Assembly (NCBI GenBank): GCA_030426805.1
Contig: JAUHXU010000001.1
Location: 1,390,861 to 1,454,860, forward strand
DNA length: 64,000 bases
Direction: 5' to 3'
Source of the DNA: a bacterium
Lineage (GTDB): Bacteria; Planctomycetota; JAFGQW01
Position numbers and translations under genes: made by a program. Position 1 is the stretch's first letter. Each line of letters begins with the position of its first letter. The notes beneath the pieces are model-generated. The model saw only the letters and a program-made list of their open reading frames with translations. It had not been told where the DNA came from and did no database searches. Of the stretch, positions 26,491 to 37,172 are shown piece by piece.

Positions 26491-27735
26491 ATGATCCAGC
26501 GGGTGGGACAGATCCGGCGCATCGGCGTCGCCGCGGCACTTCTCGTGCTGGCGACGCCCGCCGTGCGAACGACCGCACAGTTGCGGCCGGGCGACCTGAT
26601 CCTCGTCGACGGCAACCAGCGGCTGTGCGCGTTCGATCCGTCCAGCGGGACCCTCTCTACGCTGGCAGCCTTGCCGGCCCGCACGGAGATCTCCGGCATC
26701 GCCGCCGCGACGGACGGACGCTCGCTGATCGTCGCGGAACGCGGCGGGCTGGCCACGACGCTGACGCCGGCGCTCTACGGGGTCGACCGCACGGGCACGG
26801 TCACGACGCTCTTCGGCTATGCCAGCTCGCTCTACTTCTGGGATCTGGTGGGGCTCGCCGAGGACCAGTACGGCGGGTACGTGACGACGTTCCTCGGCGC
26901 GTTGTCGCGCGTGGACAGCGGCGGACTGATCCCCGTCGCGAGCGCGGCCATCGCCCCCGAGGACATGATCCGCGACGACGACACCGGCGGGTTCACGGTC
27001 ATCGAGAACTCCCTCGCGAACCAGGTCGGCCTCGTGCGCTTCGAGCGCCCGTCGTTCCGGGCGACGACGATCAACATCGTGCAGGGCACCGGTGTCGTGC
27101 GGCCGCGACTCGCGTTCGACGCGAAGTCCGGCCACTACTGGATGGCGCTCCCGGGTCAGGGCGTCTTTCTCGTCGACCGCCACCTCGGGATCGTCCTGCA
27201 CGCGGCGACGCTCGGCTACGGCACCGACGTCGTGGTCGAGCCGCGCAGCGGCGACCTCTTCGTCATCGACGCGACGCACGTGCACCGTGTCTCACGAAGT
27301 GGCGGCGCCACCCAGACGTGGGGGCCGTTCACCGGCCGCGACTTCCGGCGCGTCGACATCTGGGGGCGGCGCAATCTGATCGGCATCGGCAGCGGATTCG
27401 CCGGGTCGCGCTACCAGGTCAACATGCACCTCGGCGTGCCGAACGCACCGGTCGCGGCGGCGCTGTCGCTGTCGTTCCGGCCGGGCATCTCCCTGTCGAA
27501 CGGCGACATGATCGACATGGCCGCCGACGGGTTGTTCCAGGCCACGTTCGCCACCGACATTCCCGGCTTCACGAGCGGGTTCAACACGACCCTCGACGCG
27601 AACGGACGCGCGACCGCGTGGATCGACGTGCCGACGTGGGCGCCGAGCGGCTTGCGGGTCGTGTTCGGTGCGGTCGCCTGGTTGCCGTCGGGGCGCCTGA
27701 TCAGCGGGACCCCGATCTCGGTGATCATCGGGTAG
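26491..27735 (+). CDS. Secreted beta-propeller-like protein with planctomycete-type C-terminal domain
   Basis: The 414-residue product has a signal peptide (MIQRVGQIRRIGVAAALLVL to TTAQ) and then repeated strands such as GDLILVDGNQRLCAFDPSSG, ALYGVDRTGTVTTLF and DLFVIDATHVHRVSRSG, which suggest an NHL/PQQ-like propeller. The last 85 or so residues (ALSLSFRPGISLSNGDMIDM... to the end) form a separate beta domain that recurs at the end of the secreted protein at 49,101-50,282. No catalytic motif is visible. I use ATG 26491 because it puts the signal peptide at the N-terminus; no clear ribosome site is present. Function unknown. Confidence 0.75.
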   Translation: MIQRVGQIRRIGVAAALLVLATPAVRTTAQLRPGDLILVDGNQRLCAFDPSSGTLSTLAALPARTEISGIAAATDGRSLIVAERGGLATTLTPALYGVDRTGTVTTLFGYASSLYFWDLVGLAEDQYGGYVTTFLGALSRVDSGGLIPVASAAIAPEDMIRDDDTGGFTVIENSLANQVGLVRFERPSFRATTINIVQGTGVVRPRLAFDAKSGHYWMALPGQGVFLVDRHLGIVLHAATLGYGTDVVVEPRSGDLFVIDATHVHRVSRSGGATQTWGPFTGRDFRRVDIWGRRNLIGIGSGFAGSRYQVNMHLGVPNAPVAAALSLSFRPGISLSNGDMIDMAADGLFQATFATDIPGFTSGFNTTLDANGRATAWIDVPTWAPSGLRVVFGAVAWLPSGRLISGTPISVIIG

Positions 27736-27743
27736 CGCCGGGG

Positions 27744-27749
27744 TACAAT
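27744..27749 (+). promoter_or_regulatory. Candidate -10 element of a leaderless SRAP message
   Basis: TACAAT ends six bases before the SRAP ATG at 27756, so transcription would begin at the A of the start codon. There is no Shine-Dalgarno in the gap. The same arrangement occurs at three other genes in the window. Confidence 0.4.
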
Positions 27750-27755
27750 GAGGGC

Positions 27756-28493
27756 ATGTGCGGTCGCTACGCCCTCGTCCACTCCGCCGACCAGCTGCAG
27801 CTGATCTTCCACGCCCGCGGCACGGGCGGGATCCTCGACGCGCGGTTCAACATCGCGCCGACGCAGTTGGTCCCCGTCGTGCTGCCGGGCACCGGCGAGC
27901 GACTACTCCGCGCGATGCGTTGGGGATTGATCCCCCACTGGGCCAAGGACGACAAGGTCGGCGCTCGGCTGATCAACGCACGCGCCGAGACGGCCGCCGA
28001 GTTGCCGTCGTTCCGCGGCCCGTTCGAGCGACGCCGCTGCATCGTCCCGGCGAGCGGCTTCTACGAGTGGAAGACGGGTGAGTCGGGCAAGGTGCCCTAC
28101 TACATCCACGCGGTCGACGGGGAACCGCTCGCGTTCGCCGGCCTGTGGGACCGCTGGACCGCCGACGCAGACCACGTCGTCGAGTCGTGCACGATCCTGA
28201 CGACGGAACCGAACGAACGACTGCGGCCGCTGCACGACCGGATGCCGGTGATCCTCGACCACGACGGCATCGAGCCATGGCTCGAAAGCCGCCGCAAGGA
28301 CGCGCCGATGCTCCGCGCCCTGCTCGGCCCGTGCTCCTCGGAGCGCCTCGCGCTGCACCCGGTCTCCCGCCGCGTCAACCGCGTCGAAAACGACGATCCG
28401 TCGCTGATCGAGCCGGCCGACGAGACGCCGGAGCCCCCGCGGTCCGGCAGCCGCCGGAAAAAGGGCGACGACCGGACGCCGTCGCTGTTCTGA
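27756..28493 (+). CDS. SRAP-domain protein (HMCES/YedK family, abasic-site shield)
   Basis: SRAP proteins form a thiazolidine crosslink with abasic sites in single-stranded DNA through Cys2. Here the N-terminus is MCGRYALV, so Cys2 is exposed once Met is removed. The other active-site residues are visible: FNIAPTQ, MRWGLIPHWAKD, INARAETAAELPSFRGPF, the Glu of ASGFYEWK and the His of LHDRMPVIL. The protein is 245 residues with a basic C-terminal extension (GSRRKKGDDRTPSLF) beyond the usual domain. It acts in the cytoplasm in DNA-damage tolerance. It may be transcribed as a leaderless message. Confidence 0.95.
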   Translation: MCGRYALVHSADQLQLIFHARGTGGILDARFNIAPTQLVPVVLPGTGERLLRAMRWGLIPHWAKDDKVGARLINARAETAAELPSFRGPFERRRCIVPASGFYEWKTGESGKVPYYIHAVDGEPLAFAGLWDRWTADADHVVESCTILTTEPNERLRPLHDRMPVILDHDGIEPWLESRRKDAPMLRALLGPCSSERLALHPVSRRVNRVENDDPSLIEPADETPEPPRSGSRRKKGDDRTPSLF

Positions 28494-28520
28494 CCGCGCC
28501 GGGGGCACTACCTTTCGGGC

Positions 28521-29537
28521 ATGGAACGCGCCGTCTCCCACCCGGACTTCGCCCCCGCCGAGCGCGCCGCGACCGACGAGCGGTCGACGGTCAAGCCGGC
28601 CGGCAACGTCCTCGCCGACCTGACGAAAGCCCGTCTGTCGGCGATGGTCCTGGTGACGACCGCGATCGGCTACGCGCTCGCGGCCTTCGGCGAGACGATC
28701 GCTCCGTGGCACCTCGTCGCGACGCTCGTCGGCACCGCGCTCGCCGCGTTCTCGGCGAGCGTGTTCAACCAGGTGATCGAAGCCAACCGCGACCGCACGA
28801 TGGACCGCACGCGCAACCGCCCGATCCCGAGCGGCCGCGTGTCGCGCGCCCAGGCGATCGCACTCGGCACGGTCCTCGGCATCGCCGGCCCGGCGCTCCT
28901 GTGGTTCGCGGTCAACCCGCTCGCATCGCTGCTCGCGATCGCGTCGCTCGTGATCTACGTCGCGATCTACACGCCGCTCAAGCCGCGCACGACGCTGAAC
29001 ACGATCGTCGGCGCGGTGTGCGGTGCCCTGCCGCCGATGATCGGCTGGGCGGCGATCACCGGCGGCCTCGAGGCGGGCGCTTGGATCCTGTTCCTGCTGC
29101 TCTTCTTCTGGCAGATCCCGCACTTCATGGCGCTGGCATGGCTCTATCGCGACGACTACGCGCGCGGCGGCTTCCGGATGCTGCCGGTCGTCGACCCCAG
29201 CGGTGAGCGCACCGGAACGATCGCCGTGCTCTACGCGGCCGCGCTGCTCCCGCTCGGACCGCTGGCCGCGATCCAGGGCGTGTCCGGCTGGGCGTTCGCC
29301 GCGGAGGCGACAGCGCTCGCCGTCGCATTCACCGTGCTGTCGTGGCAGATGCGCCAGGCGCCGACCCGCCGCAACGCGCGCGTCCTGTTCTTCGCGAGTC
29401 TGATCTACCTGCCGGCGGTCCTCGGCCTGATGCTCGCCGATCGCGGCAACGCACCGACGCCGAGCGGCTACTTGCGCGGCGCGACGCCGACGAATGCGCT
29501 GCCGGCACTCGAAGTGTCGGCCCCGGCCCGCCGCTGA
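28521..29537 (+). CDS. ctaB: Heme O synthase (protoheme IX farnesyltransferase)
   Basis: CtaB/CyoE attaches farnesyl to heme B, giving heme O, the precursor of heme A for the caa3 oxidase encoded downstream on the other strand. It is a polytopic UbiA-family prenyltransferase of 338 residues. The two Asp-rich motifs are NQVIEANRDRTMDRTRNRPI and YRDDYARGGFRMLP. About nine transmembrane helices are evident. The ATG at 28521 follows TACCTT at leaderless distance (six bases). It is followed closely by a DUF3179 gene. The heme A synthase gene lies 16 kb away. Confidence 0.95.
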   Translation: MERAVSHPDFAPAERAATDERSTVKPAGNVLADLTKARLSAMVLVTTAIGYALAAFGETIAPWHLVATLVGTALAAFSASVFNQVIEANRDRTMDRTRNRPIPSGRVSRAQAIALGTVLGIAGPALLWFAVNPLASLLAIASLVIYVAIYTPLKPRTTLNTIVGAVCGALPPMIGWAAITGGLEAGAWILFLLLFFWQIPHFMALAWLYRDDYARGGFRMLPVVDPSGERTGTIAVLYAAALLPLGPLAAIQGVSGWAFAAEATALAVAFTVLSWQMRQAPTRRNARVLFFASLIYLPAVLGLMLADRGNAPTPSGYLRGATPTNALPALEVSAPARR

Positions 29538-29551
29538 ATCCCGGAGGATCG

Positions 29552-30643
29552 ATGGGCACCCCCGACCGCGAGCCCGAGCGCATGCTGACGATGTCGAGCG
29601 GCGGCTGGGCGATCGTCGCCGGCCTCCTGATCGGCCTCGTCATCGTCGGGTGGCGCCTGTCCAAGGTGTCGTTCGGCCAGGAGCAGCAGGGCCGCGGCGA
29701 CGGCAAGACCCTCGAGTCCTACGGCTTCGACCTGACGAAGACCGATGTGCCGATCGCCGACATCGTCCCGGCGAAGATGGCGAAGGACTACGTGATGGCG
29801 CTGGTCGATCCGGGACACATCGCCGGCACGGACGTGCCCACCGTGAACAAGGCGCAGCGCGGCAAGTTCCTCGTGCCACGGGACACGGTGATCGGCGTCG
29901 CGATCAACGGCGACGCGTGCGCCTATCCGCTTCGCTTCATGATCTGGCACGAGATCGTCAACGACGTCGTCGGCGGCGTGCCGATCGCGGTGACCTACAA
30001 CTTCCTGACCGACAGTGCCGCGGTGTTCCGCCGCACGATCGACGATACGGTCTGCACGTTCGGCGTCAGCGGCCTCGTCTACCGCTCCAACCTCGTGCTC
30101 TACGATCGTCGAGCCAACCACGTCGGCGAGAGCCTCTGGAGCCAGATGGGCGAGCGCGCGATCGCGGGCCCCCTCTCAGGCACGCGACTCGAGCGCCTGC
30201 CGGCGCGGGTACTCGCATGGGGCGCCTGGTACAACCGCCACCCGGGTTCCGCCGTGCTCGAACCGCCGCCGAAGCTTGTGATGAAGAAGCTCTACAACAC
30301 GAAGCCGCGGCCGCTCTACGCGCACAACAAGTCGCTCTTGTTTCCGTTCGGGCGGACCCCGCCGGAGTCGAGCGGCGTGCACCTGAAGGAAAAAGTGATC
30401 GCGGTCACGATCGGCGATACGACGCGCGTCTACCCGATCGAGCGCCTTCGCGCCGCCGCCAGCGACGACCACATCGTCACGGTCGAGCAAGCCGGCCTCA
30501 CGCTGCGCTTCACGTGCGACCGCAACTCTCGCACTGCCGAGGTGGAGATCCCCGCCACCGACCGCCCCACCCGGGTCGACTACGCGAACTGGGTCGGCTG
30601 GTACGCGTTCCACCCCGACGACGAGTTGTGGGCCGGGGCGTAG
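29552..30643 (+). CDS. Membrane-anchored DUF3179 protein lacking the usual CxxC
   Basis: The 363-residue chain has one N-terminal transmembrane helix (about 16-36, GGWAIVAGLLIGLVIVGW) and a DUF3179 domain outside the membrane. It matches the family at DPGHIAGTDVPTVNKAQRGK, GVAINGDACAYPLRFMIWHE, IVNDVVGGVPIAVTY, FGVSGLVYRSNLVLYDRR, ESLWSQMGERAIAGPLSGTR and WYNRHPGSAVL. The family's hallmark TYCPLCGTA, with a CxxC, is replaced by TYNFLTDSA. Function of DUF3179 is not established. GGAGG lies four bases before ATG 29552; a second in-frame ATG at 29582 is possible. The gap from ctaB is 14 bases, so they are likely co-transcribed. Confidence 0.82.
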   Translation: MGTPDREPERMLTMSSGGWAIVAGLLIGLVIVGWRLSKVSFGQEQQGRGDGKTLESYGFDLTKTDVPIADIVPAKMAKDYVMALVDPGHIAGTDVPTVNKAQRGKFLVPRDTVIGVAINGDACAYPLRFMIWHEIVNDVVGGVPIAVTYNFLTDSAAVFRRTIDDTVCTFGVSGLVYRSNLVLYDRRANHVGESLWSQMGERAIAGPLSGTRLERLPARVLAWGAWYNRHPGSAVLEPPPKLVMKKLYNTKPRPLYAHNKSLLFPFGRTPPESSGVHLKEKVIAVTIGDTTRVYPIERLRAAASDDHIVTVEQAGLTLRFTCDRNSRTAEVEIPATDRPTRVDYANWVGWYAFHPDDELWAGA

Positions 30644-30657
30644 CTCCGCCCCGCGAT

Positions 30658-31212
30658 TCAGTCGCGGAGCTCGTCCGGTACGACGACCGGCTCCATCGCC
30701 CGTAGCCACGCGGGCTCGATGCACGGCAGCACCGCCTGAATCTCGTCGTGCGGGTGGGCCAGCCACGGCGGCTCGAACATCATCCGTCGCTCGGCGAGGC
30801 CGGCTTCGTCCTCGGGGATCGGCTCGAACAGGATGTCGTTGAAGCGCGAGTAGGACGAGAGAAGGACGTGGGTGGTCGGCACGTCGAGTTCGAGCCGAAC
30901 GAGCCCGCGGCACGCGTCGCGACTGCCGAACAACCAGTATGCGGTCGTCGCCGTCGGCGCGGTCCCGACGACCGTCTCGGCGTCGTCGCGCGTCGCGCAC
31001 GAGTGCCAGCACCAGATCGGCGCGCCGTCCGCGGGCGGGATCCCGCGCACCGCCAGATGCCGATCGAGTTCCACGGCCATCCACCGATACGCCGGACGCC
31101 AGTTCTCCGGCGTCGCGTCCCAGTCGGCGATCCAGCGGCCCCGTGCGAGCGCATCGACGACCGGTGCGTATTGAAACGTCCAGAGCCGGAGCGCTTCGTC
31201 CGGCGCGGTCAC
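30658..31212 (-). CDS. DUF3841-like protein at the end of the oxidase operon
   Basis: The 184-residue soluble protein has features resembling DUF3841: an N-terminal LRLWTFQYAPVVDALARG, an AYRWMAVELDRHL region, APIWCWHSC, and a C-terminal IQAVLPCIEPAWLRAME. The family has no known activity. The start is GTG 31212, overlapping the stop of the COX3-like gene by four bases (GTGA), so it is translationally coupled to the respiratory operon even though it has no obvious respiratory role. It converges on the DUF3179 gene. The family assignment is from memory of the motif pattern and is moderate. Confidence 0.65.
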   Translation of the reverse strand: MTAPDEALRLWTFQYAPVVDALARGRWIADWDATPENWRPAYRWMAVELDRHLAVRGIPPADGAPIWCWHSCATRDDAETVVGTAPTATTAYWLFGSRDACRGLVRLELDVPTTHVLLSSYSRFNDILFEPIPEDEAGLAERRMMFEPPWLAHPHDEIQAVLPCIEPAWLRAMEPVVVPDELRD

Positions 31213-31844
31213 GCCGCGAGCAACAGGATCGCGAAGAGGACCGCCCAGACGACCCCGAGGTAGTGCCAATACCAGTTGCAATACTGCACCGCCGGGTGGA
31301 ACAGGCTGTCGTAGTGGCCCCGGAACGCATTGCGCGTCGTCACGACCATCGGGACGATCCCCCCGAGGACGTGAAGCGCGTGGGTGACCGTGAGCATGTA
31401 GAACGTGAACACGTAGAGGCCGGTGAGTTTGCCGGCCGGTGCGTTCACGAACAAGTCGACCCACGCGACGCCCTGGCCGAGGACGAACACGCCGCCCAAG
31501 ATCGTCGCGACGAGCATGCCGCGGCGCAGACCGCGCTGATCATCGCGCCGAACCGCCGAGAGCGCCGAGTAGAGCGGCCAGCTCGACAGGAAGAGCACGC
31601 CGGTGCTGAACCAGAGCGTCACCGGCCAACCGCCGGTGAACGCCGACTCCCGCCACTCCTTCTTCGCAGCGACGACGAGGTAGGCGACGATCGTCGCGGC
31701 GAACAGAACGGTCACCGACGCGAGGAAGAGCTTCATCCCCATCGCGCCGGAGCCCGGCGGCGCGACGGCGCCTTTGGACTGTCCCCACCATCGCCGTCGC
31801 GTCGTGCGCGGTTCGCGCTCGGTGTCGTGCAGTCCGGCCGCCAT
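31209..31844 (-). CDS. Heme-copper oxidase subunit III-like protein (short)
   Basis: The 211-residue integral-membrane protein has about five helices and the subunit III pattern: GMKLFLASVTVLFAATIVAY, FSTGVLFLSSWPLYSA, VLGQGVAWVDLF, FYMLTVTHALHVLGGIV and AVQYCNWYWHYLGVVWAVLF. It is the second COX3-type gene in the operon and is shorter than the first. Paired subunit III genes of this sort are common next to ACIII/caa3 operons. It is followed without a gap by the DUF3841-like gene. Confidence 0.85.
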   Translation of the reverse strand: MAAGLHDTEREPRTTRRRWWGQSKGAVAPPGSGAMGMKLFLASVTVLFAATIVAYLVVAAKKEWRESAFTGGWPVTLWFSTGVLFLSSWPLYSALSAVRRDDQRGLRRGMLVATILGGVFVLGQGVAWVDLFVNAPAGKLTGLYVFTFYMLTVTHALHVLGGIVPMVVTTRNAFRGHYDSLFHPAVQYCNWYWHYLGVVWAVLFAILLLAA

Positions 31845-31866
31845 CGTCGTCGACCGCCGTGAGGCG

Positions 31867-32226
31867 TTACCGCTTCTCTTCTTCGATCTTCGGCGCGTAG
31901 CCGGGGATCTCGTCCTCGTGATACTCGTTCTTGTCGGTCATCACGAACCCGATGAAGAGCGCGACGAACCCGAGCGACGAGAGGAACACGATCGTATTGA
32001 ACGGCCGGTCCCAGCGGAGGTGCATGAAGTAGAGGCAGACGAGCGCCGCCTTCACGGTCGCGATCAGCATCGCGAGCGGGAAGTTGAACTCGCCGAGGTC
32101 GATGTAGGTCGCCGCGACGGTGATGTAGGTCAGCACCATCAGCGCCAACCACACACCGACGAGGATCTTCATCGAGACGACGTGGCCGACCGCGTTCGGG
32201 TCGTGATCGTGTGCGTGATCCGACAT
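31867..32226 (-). CDS. Cytochrome c oxidase subunit IV (prokaryotic, CyoD-like)
   Basis: A small (119 residues) three-helix membrane protein. Hydrophobic segments lie at about 20-42, 51-71 and 79-99, with the subunit IV motif ATVKAALVCLYFMHLRWDRP in the second and following loop. The N-terminus is His/Asp-rich (SDHAHDHDPNAVGH). It helps assemble or stabilise the oxidase. The gene sits between the two subunit III genes. Confidence 0.9.
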   Translation of the reverse strand: MSDHAHDHDPNAVGHVVSMKILVGVWLALMVLTYITVAATYIDLGEFNFPLAMLIATVKAALVCLYFMHLRWDRPFNTIVFLSSLGFVALFIGFVMTDKNEYHEDEIPGYAPKIEEEKR

Positions 32227-32239
32227 GGCTAGGTCTCCC

Positions 32240-33130
32240 TCAACCGATCAGGTAGAGCAGCGGGAAGAGGTAGATCCAGATGAGATCGACCAAGTGCCAG
32301 TAGAGACCCCCGAGGTCGACCGGCGCGAAGTAGTCCTTGTTGAAGTGGCCCTTGATCGAGCGGTAGAGCAACCACCCGATCACGCCCATCCCGGCGAGCA
32401 CGTGGAAGCCGTGCAGGCCGGTCATCAGGAAGTAGATCCCGAAGAACCACCAGACGCCTTCCGGGCGCTCGCCGTGCGGCTGGACGTGGCCCGCAGCCGC
32501 GTGCTCGTCGGCCTTCTCCGGCGTCTCGGTGTGGATGCCGTCGCCTTTTCGGAGGCCCTTCGGGCCGCGCGGCGCTGCGGCGATCGTCGATTGCTCGATC
32601 GGCTTGCCGTCGGCGGTCTTCTGCGGCGCCGCCGCTTCGGTCGCCACCGCGGCCGCGGCCGCCTTCAGTTTCGCCTCGCGCGCGCTCTTCAGCGACTCGG
32701 GGTCGTGTCCGCCCGGATCGTAGTAGGTGCCCGGGAGCAGGCCGTCGTGGATCTTGTGGGCATACTCGACGTACTTGATCCCCATGAAGCCGGCGCCGCC
32801 GAGCAGCGTCAGCGCGAGACCGAGGATCAGCCCCTTGCGGTTCTCCGTCTGCGCGCAACGCACCGCCCACGCCATCGTGAACGAGCTGCAGATCAGCACG
32901 ACCGTGTTGATGCCGCCCATCACCTTGTCGAGGTATTGGTGCGCGTAGTCGAAGACCTCCGGATACATGTAGCGGTAGACCGCGTACGCGCAGAACAGAC
33001 CGCCGAAGAGCAAGATCTCGGTGGCGAGGAACAGCCACATCCCGAGCTTGCCCGATTCGAACTGCTGCTGCGGCGTGTCGAAGTGGTGCGCCAGATGCGG
33101 CGGGTGGTCGTGAGCGTGGTCGTGGGCCAC
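32240..33130 (-). CDS. ctaE: Cytochrome c oxidase subunit III with a hydrophilic insert
   Basis: The 296-residue membrane protein starts with a His-rich tail and has the COX3 features GKLGMWLFLATEILLFGGLF, NTVVLICSSFTMAWAV, GIYFLMTGLHGFHVLAGMG and GGLYWHLVDLIWIYLFPLLY. Between helices four and five is a Lys/Ala-rich insert of about 85 residues (about 130-215). That insert is typical of subunit III proteins in ACIII-linked oxidases of planctomycetes and relatives. The start codon is GTG at 33130. It has no catalytic metal; it stabilises proton uptake in subunit I. Confidence 0.92.
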   Translation of the reverse strand: MAHDHAHDHPPHLAHHFDTPQQQFESGKLGMWLFLATEILLFGGLFCAYAVYRYMYPEVFDYAHQYLDKVMGGINTVVLICSSFTMAWAVRCAQTENRKGLILGLALTLLGGAGFMGIKYVEYAHKIHDGLLPGTYYDPGGHDPESLKSAREAKLKAAAAAVATEAAAPQKTADGKPIEQSTIAAAPRGPKGLRKGDGIHTETPEKADEHAAAGHVQPHGERPEGVWWFFGIYFLMTGLHGFHVLAGMGVIGWLLYRSIKGHFNKDYFAPVDLGGLYWHLVDLIWIYLFPLLYLIG

Positions 33131-33165
33131 GGTCGCGGTCCTCCTATTTCAGAGTGTTCGGTGCC

Positions 33166-34847
<1,682 letters not shown>

Positions 34848-34848
<1 letters not shown>

Positions 34849-35900
34849 TACTTCAGCCCCTTGAGGAACTCGATGATGCAGTAGATGTGGCGGTCGGTGA
34901 GCCGGCCTTGGAAGCTCGGCATCGAACCGTCGTAACCCTCCACGATCTTCGCCTGCGGGACCAGGATCGATTCTCTGAGGTAGTTTTCGTCCGCCTTGTC
35001 GAGCGTCGAGCCGTCGGTGAACTTGCGGGCACCGCCGTAGACGCCCTTGAAGCCCGGCCCGATCAGCTTCTCGTCGGTGAGGAGGTGGCACGACTTACAG
35101 CCGAACTTGTCGTAGAGCGCGCCCCCCATCGCGGCCGGCGGGAGCAGTCCCTTGAAGTCCGGGTTCTTCTTGATGAACTCGACCGGATCCTTCTCGTACT
35201 CCGCGAACTGCTCGTCGGTCATCCGCTTGATCGGGTCGGCGTTCTCGAGCCACGTCTCGAACTCGTCCTTCGGATGCACGACGCACTTCGTGATCATCCG
35301 CGAGTGATCCGTGCCGCAATACTCGGTGCAGAAGAAGTCGTAGGTGCCCGGCTTGATCGCGTTGAACCAGACGTGCGTGAAGCGGCCCGGCACGGCGTCG
35401 TTCTTGACGCGGAACGCCGGGATGAACACGGAGTGGAGCACGTCCTCCGACGTGATCAGGAGCTTCACGTCGGTGTCGGCCGGCACGTGCAACTCGGTGT
35501 CGACGTGGCCGTTCGGATAGGTGAACAGCCACTTCCACTTCTGCCCGGTCGTCTGAATCGTGTAGCAGTTCTCCGGCGGGTTCGCGAGGTCCATGAACCC
35601 CGAGAAGCCCCAGAGGAACATGATCACGACGAGGATCGTCGGAATCACCGACCAGCTCACCTCGAGCGTCGTGTTGTGCGTGACGGTCGACTCCGGCTGG
35701 GAGCCCTTCGGCTTGCGATACTTGATCGCGAACCAGACCAGCAGCACCGTGATCAGGATGAAGAAGAAGACGCTGACCCAGTAGACGAAGTAGAACGCGT
35801 TATCGACGTTGTACGCGCCTTCCGACGCCTGCTCCGGGAGCCAGAGGGTCTTCGGTCCGCCCTGGGCGAACACGCCCAGCATGTCCGTGAAGCGCATCAT
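34848..35900 (-). CDS. ctaC: caa3 oxidase subunit II with fused cytochrome c domain
   Basis: The 350-residue protein has two N-terminal transmembrane helices (about 35-59 and 82-102) and an exposed CuA domain with H156, C191, E193, C195, H199 and M202 ([12 protein letters not shown]). A C-terminal cytochrome c domain has C268-x-x-C271-H272 and likely distal ligand M327 (GSMPSF). This fusion defines caa3-type oxidases, which accept electrons without a separate soluble cytochrome c. The first ATG at 35900 overlaps the SCO stop (ATGA); a second ATG follows directly. Electrons probably come straight from ACIII, as shown for Rhodothermus and Flavobacterium. Confidence 0.97.
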
Positions 35901-36835
35901 GCTTCTCTTTCCACTATCCCCCCCGACCGCGCATTGCGGCGGCGGAGATTCAAAAACAGCAATCCGACCGCGACGAGTGTCAACACGCCGCCGGTACGCA
36001 TCAAGCGAAGCGCCGAAACGCTGTAGCCGGACTTGCCGTCATACTGCATGCAGGTCAGCAACAGGACGCTCTCGAGGAACGACCCCGTCTTGCCGCCGGA
36101 CGCCTGCTCGAGCGCGACGCGAATCGCGTCGGACTCGAAGTCGATGCCCGGGAGGTATTGCGACACCTTGCCGTCCGGCGTGCACACGACGGCGACGGCC
36201 GGGTGCGCGAACTGCTGGACGTCGGGATTCCACTGGTAGCTGAATCCGACCGCCTCGCAGAGCTTGCCGATCGCCGACTCTTTACCGGTCAGGAAGTGCC
36301 AGCCGGTGTTGGCGGTCGCGCGCTCGTACTCGGCGACGTACGACTGCTTCTTCAGCTTCGCCATCGCGGGCGTCTCGGTCGGGTCGAAGCTGACCGTGAC
36401 GAGCTCGAAGTCGACCGCCGGATCGAGCGACAAGCCCCGCAGGCCGCCGAGGCGGCCGGACTGCCGCATCGCCGCGCCACCGTCGAGCAGCGCGTTGAGC
36501 TGCATCGAGCAGAGCTGCGGGCAACGGAAGTAGTTGAGCGTCAGGATCACCGGCTTGTGCGACTTGAAGTAGTCGCCGAGCGTGCGCTTGCGTCCGAGTT
36601 CGTCGCGAAACGCCAGCTCGAGCGGCAGCTCGGTGCCCTGGCGCTGCACGAGCCCCGACCCACGCATCGACGGCGGCACGGGCTCGGTGCGCGTGAACAG
36701 CTCGTCGGCCGCCACCCCACCGACCGTCGTCGCGGCCTCGTCCTGTGCCACGCCCACCGCGCACACCCCGACCCACGCGCACACGCCGAGCGCGTGCGTC
36801 CACAGGCCGAGACGGTGAGCGGTGAGTCGCTTCAT
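35897..36835 (-). CDS. SCO1/SenC copper chaperone for CuA assembly
   Basis: SCO proteins deliver copper to, and reduce, the CuA site of subunit II. The copper ligands are the Cys pair in NYFRCPQLCSMQLN (CxxxC) and the His of QFAHPAVAVV. The 312-residue chain has an N-terminal signal peptide/anchor and, unusually, an additional C-terminal transmembrane helix (about 285-305, RTGGVLTLVAVGLLFLNLRRR) that would fix the domain to the membrane from that end. Its start overlaps the stop of the upstream small protein (ATGA), and its stop overlaps ctaC. Confidence 0.93.
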   Translation of the reverse strand: MKRLTAHRLGLWTHALGVCAWVGVCAVGVAQDEAATTVGGVAADELFTRTEPVPPSMRGSGLVQRQGTELPLELAFRDELGRKRTLGDYFKSHKPVILTLNYFRCPQLCSMQLNALLDGGAAMRQSGRLGGLRGLSLDPAVDFELVTVSFDPTETPAMAKLKKQSYVAEYERATANTGWHFLTGKESAIGKLCEAVGFSYQWNPDVQQFAHPAVAVVCTPDGKVSQYLPGIDFESDAIRVALEQASGGKTGSFLESVLLLTCMQYDGKSGYSVSALRLMRTGGVLTLVAVGLLFLNLRRRNARSGGIVEREA

Positions 36836-37158
36836 CGCGTGGCGTGCTCCTCCGCGACGATGTCCATCGCGCGATCGATCGGGATGCCGACGACGGCCTT
36901 CTCCGCGTCGACCCAACGGTAGCCCTCGAGCTGCGCGCCTTGCGCCGCGCGGCCGTCCTCGAGGTCCCGCGACGAGCGCGTGACGACCTTCGACTCGGTC
37001 TCGCCGTTCTGATACGCGCGGAACGCGGCCTGCAGTCCGACGATCGAGAGGACCAGGATCACGATCCCGACGGTCCCCACGTACGCCGTCGACGTCGAGT
37101 TCGGATCGGACTCGTCGTGGGCGTCGGCGTGGTTGTCGTGCGGTTGCGGTTCGCTCAT
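36832..37158 (-). CDS. Small single-helix membrane protein of the ACIII/oxidase operon
   Basis: The 108-residue product has a His/Asp-rich cytoplasmic-looking N-terminus (EPQPHDNHADAHDESD), one transmembrane helix (about 27-47, AYVGTVGIVILVLSIVGLQA) and a soluble C-terminal part with GYRWVDAEKAVVGIPIDRAM. I know no family name; similar small proteins sit between actF and SCO in related operons. It may help assemble the complex. ATG 37158 is preferred over 37176 because it follows the actF region more naturally. It is coupled to SCO by ATGA. Confidence 0.75.
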   Translation of the reverse strand: MSEPQPHDNHADAHDESDPNSTSTAYVGTVGIVILVLSIVGLQAAFRAYQNGETESKVVTRSSRDLEDGRAAQGAQLEGYRWVDAEKAVVGIPIDRAMDIVAEEHATR

Positions 37159-37172
37159 CTCTACGCTCCCGA

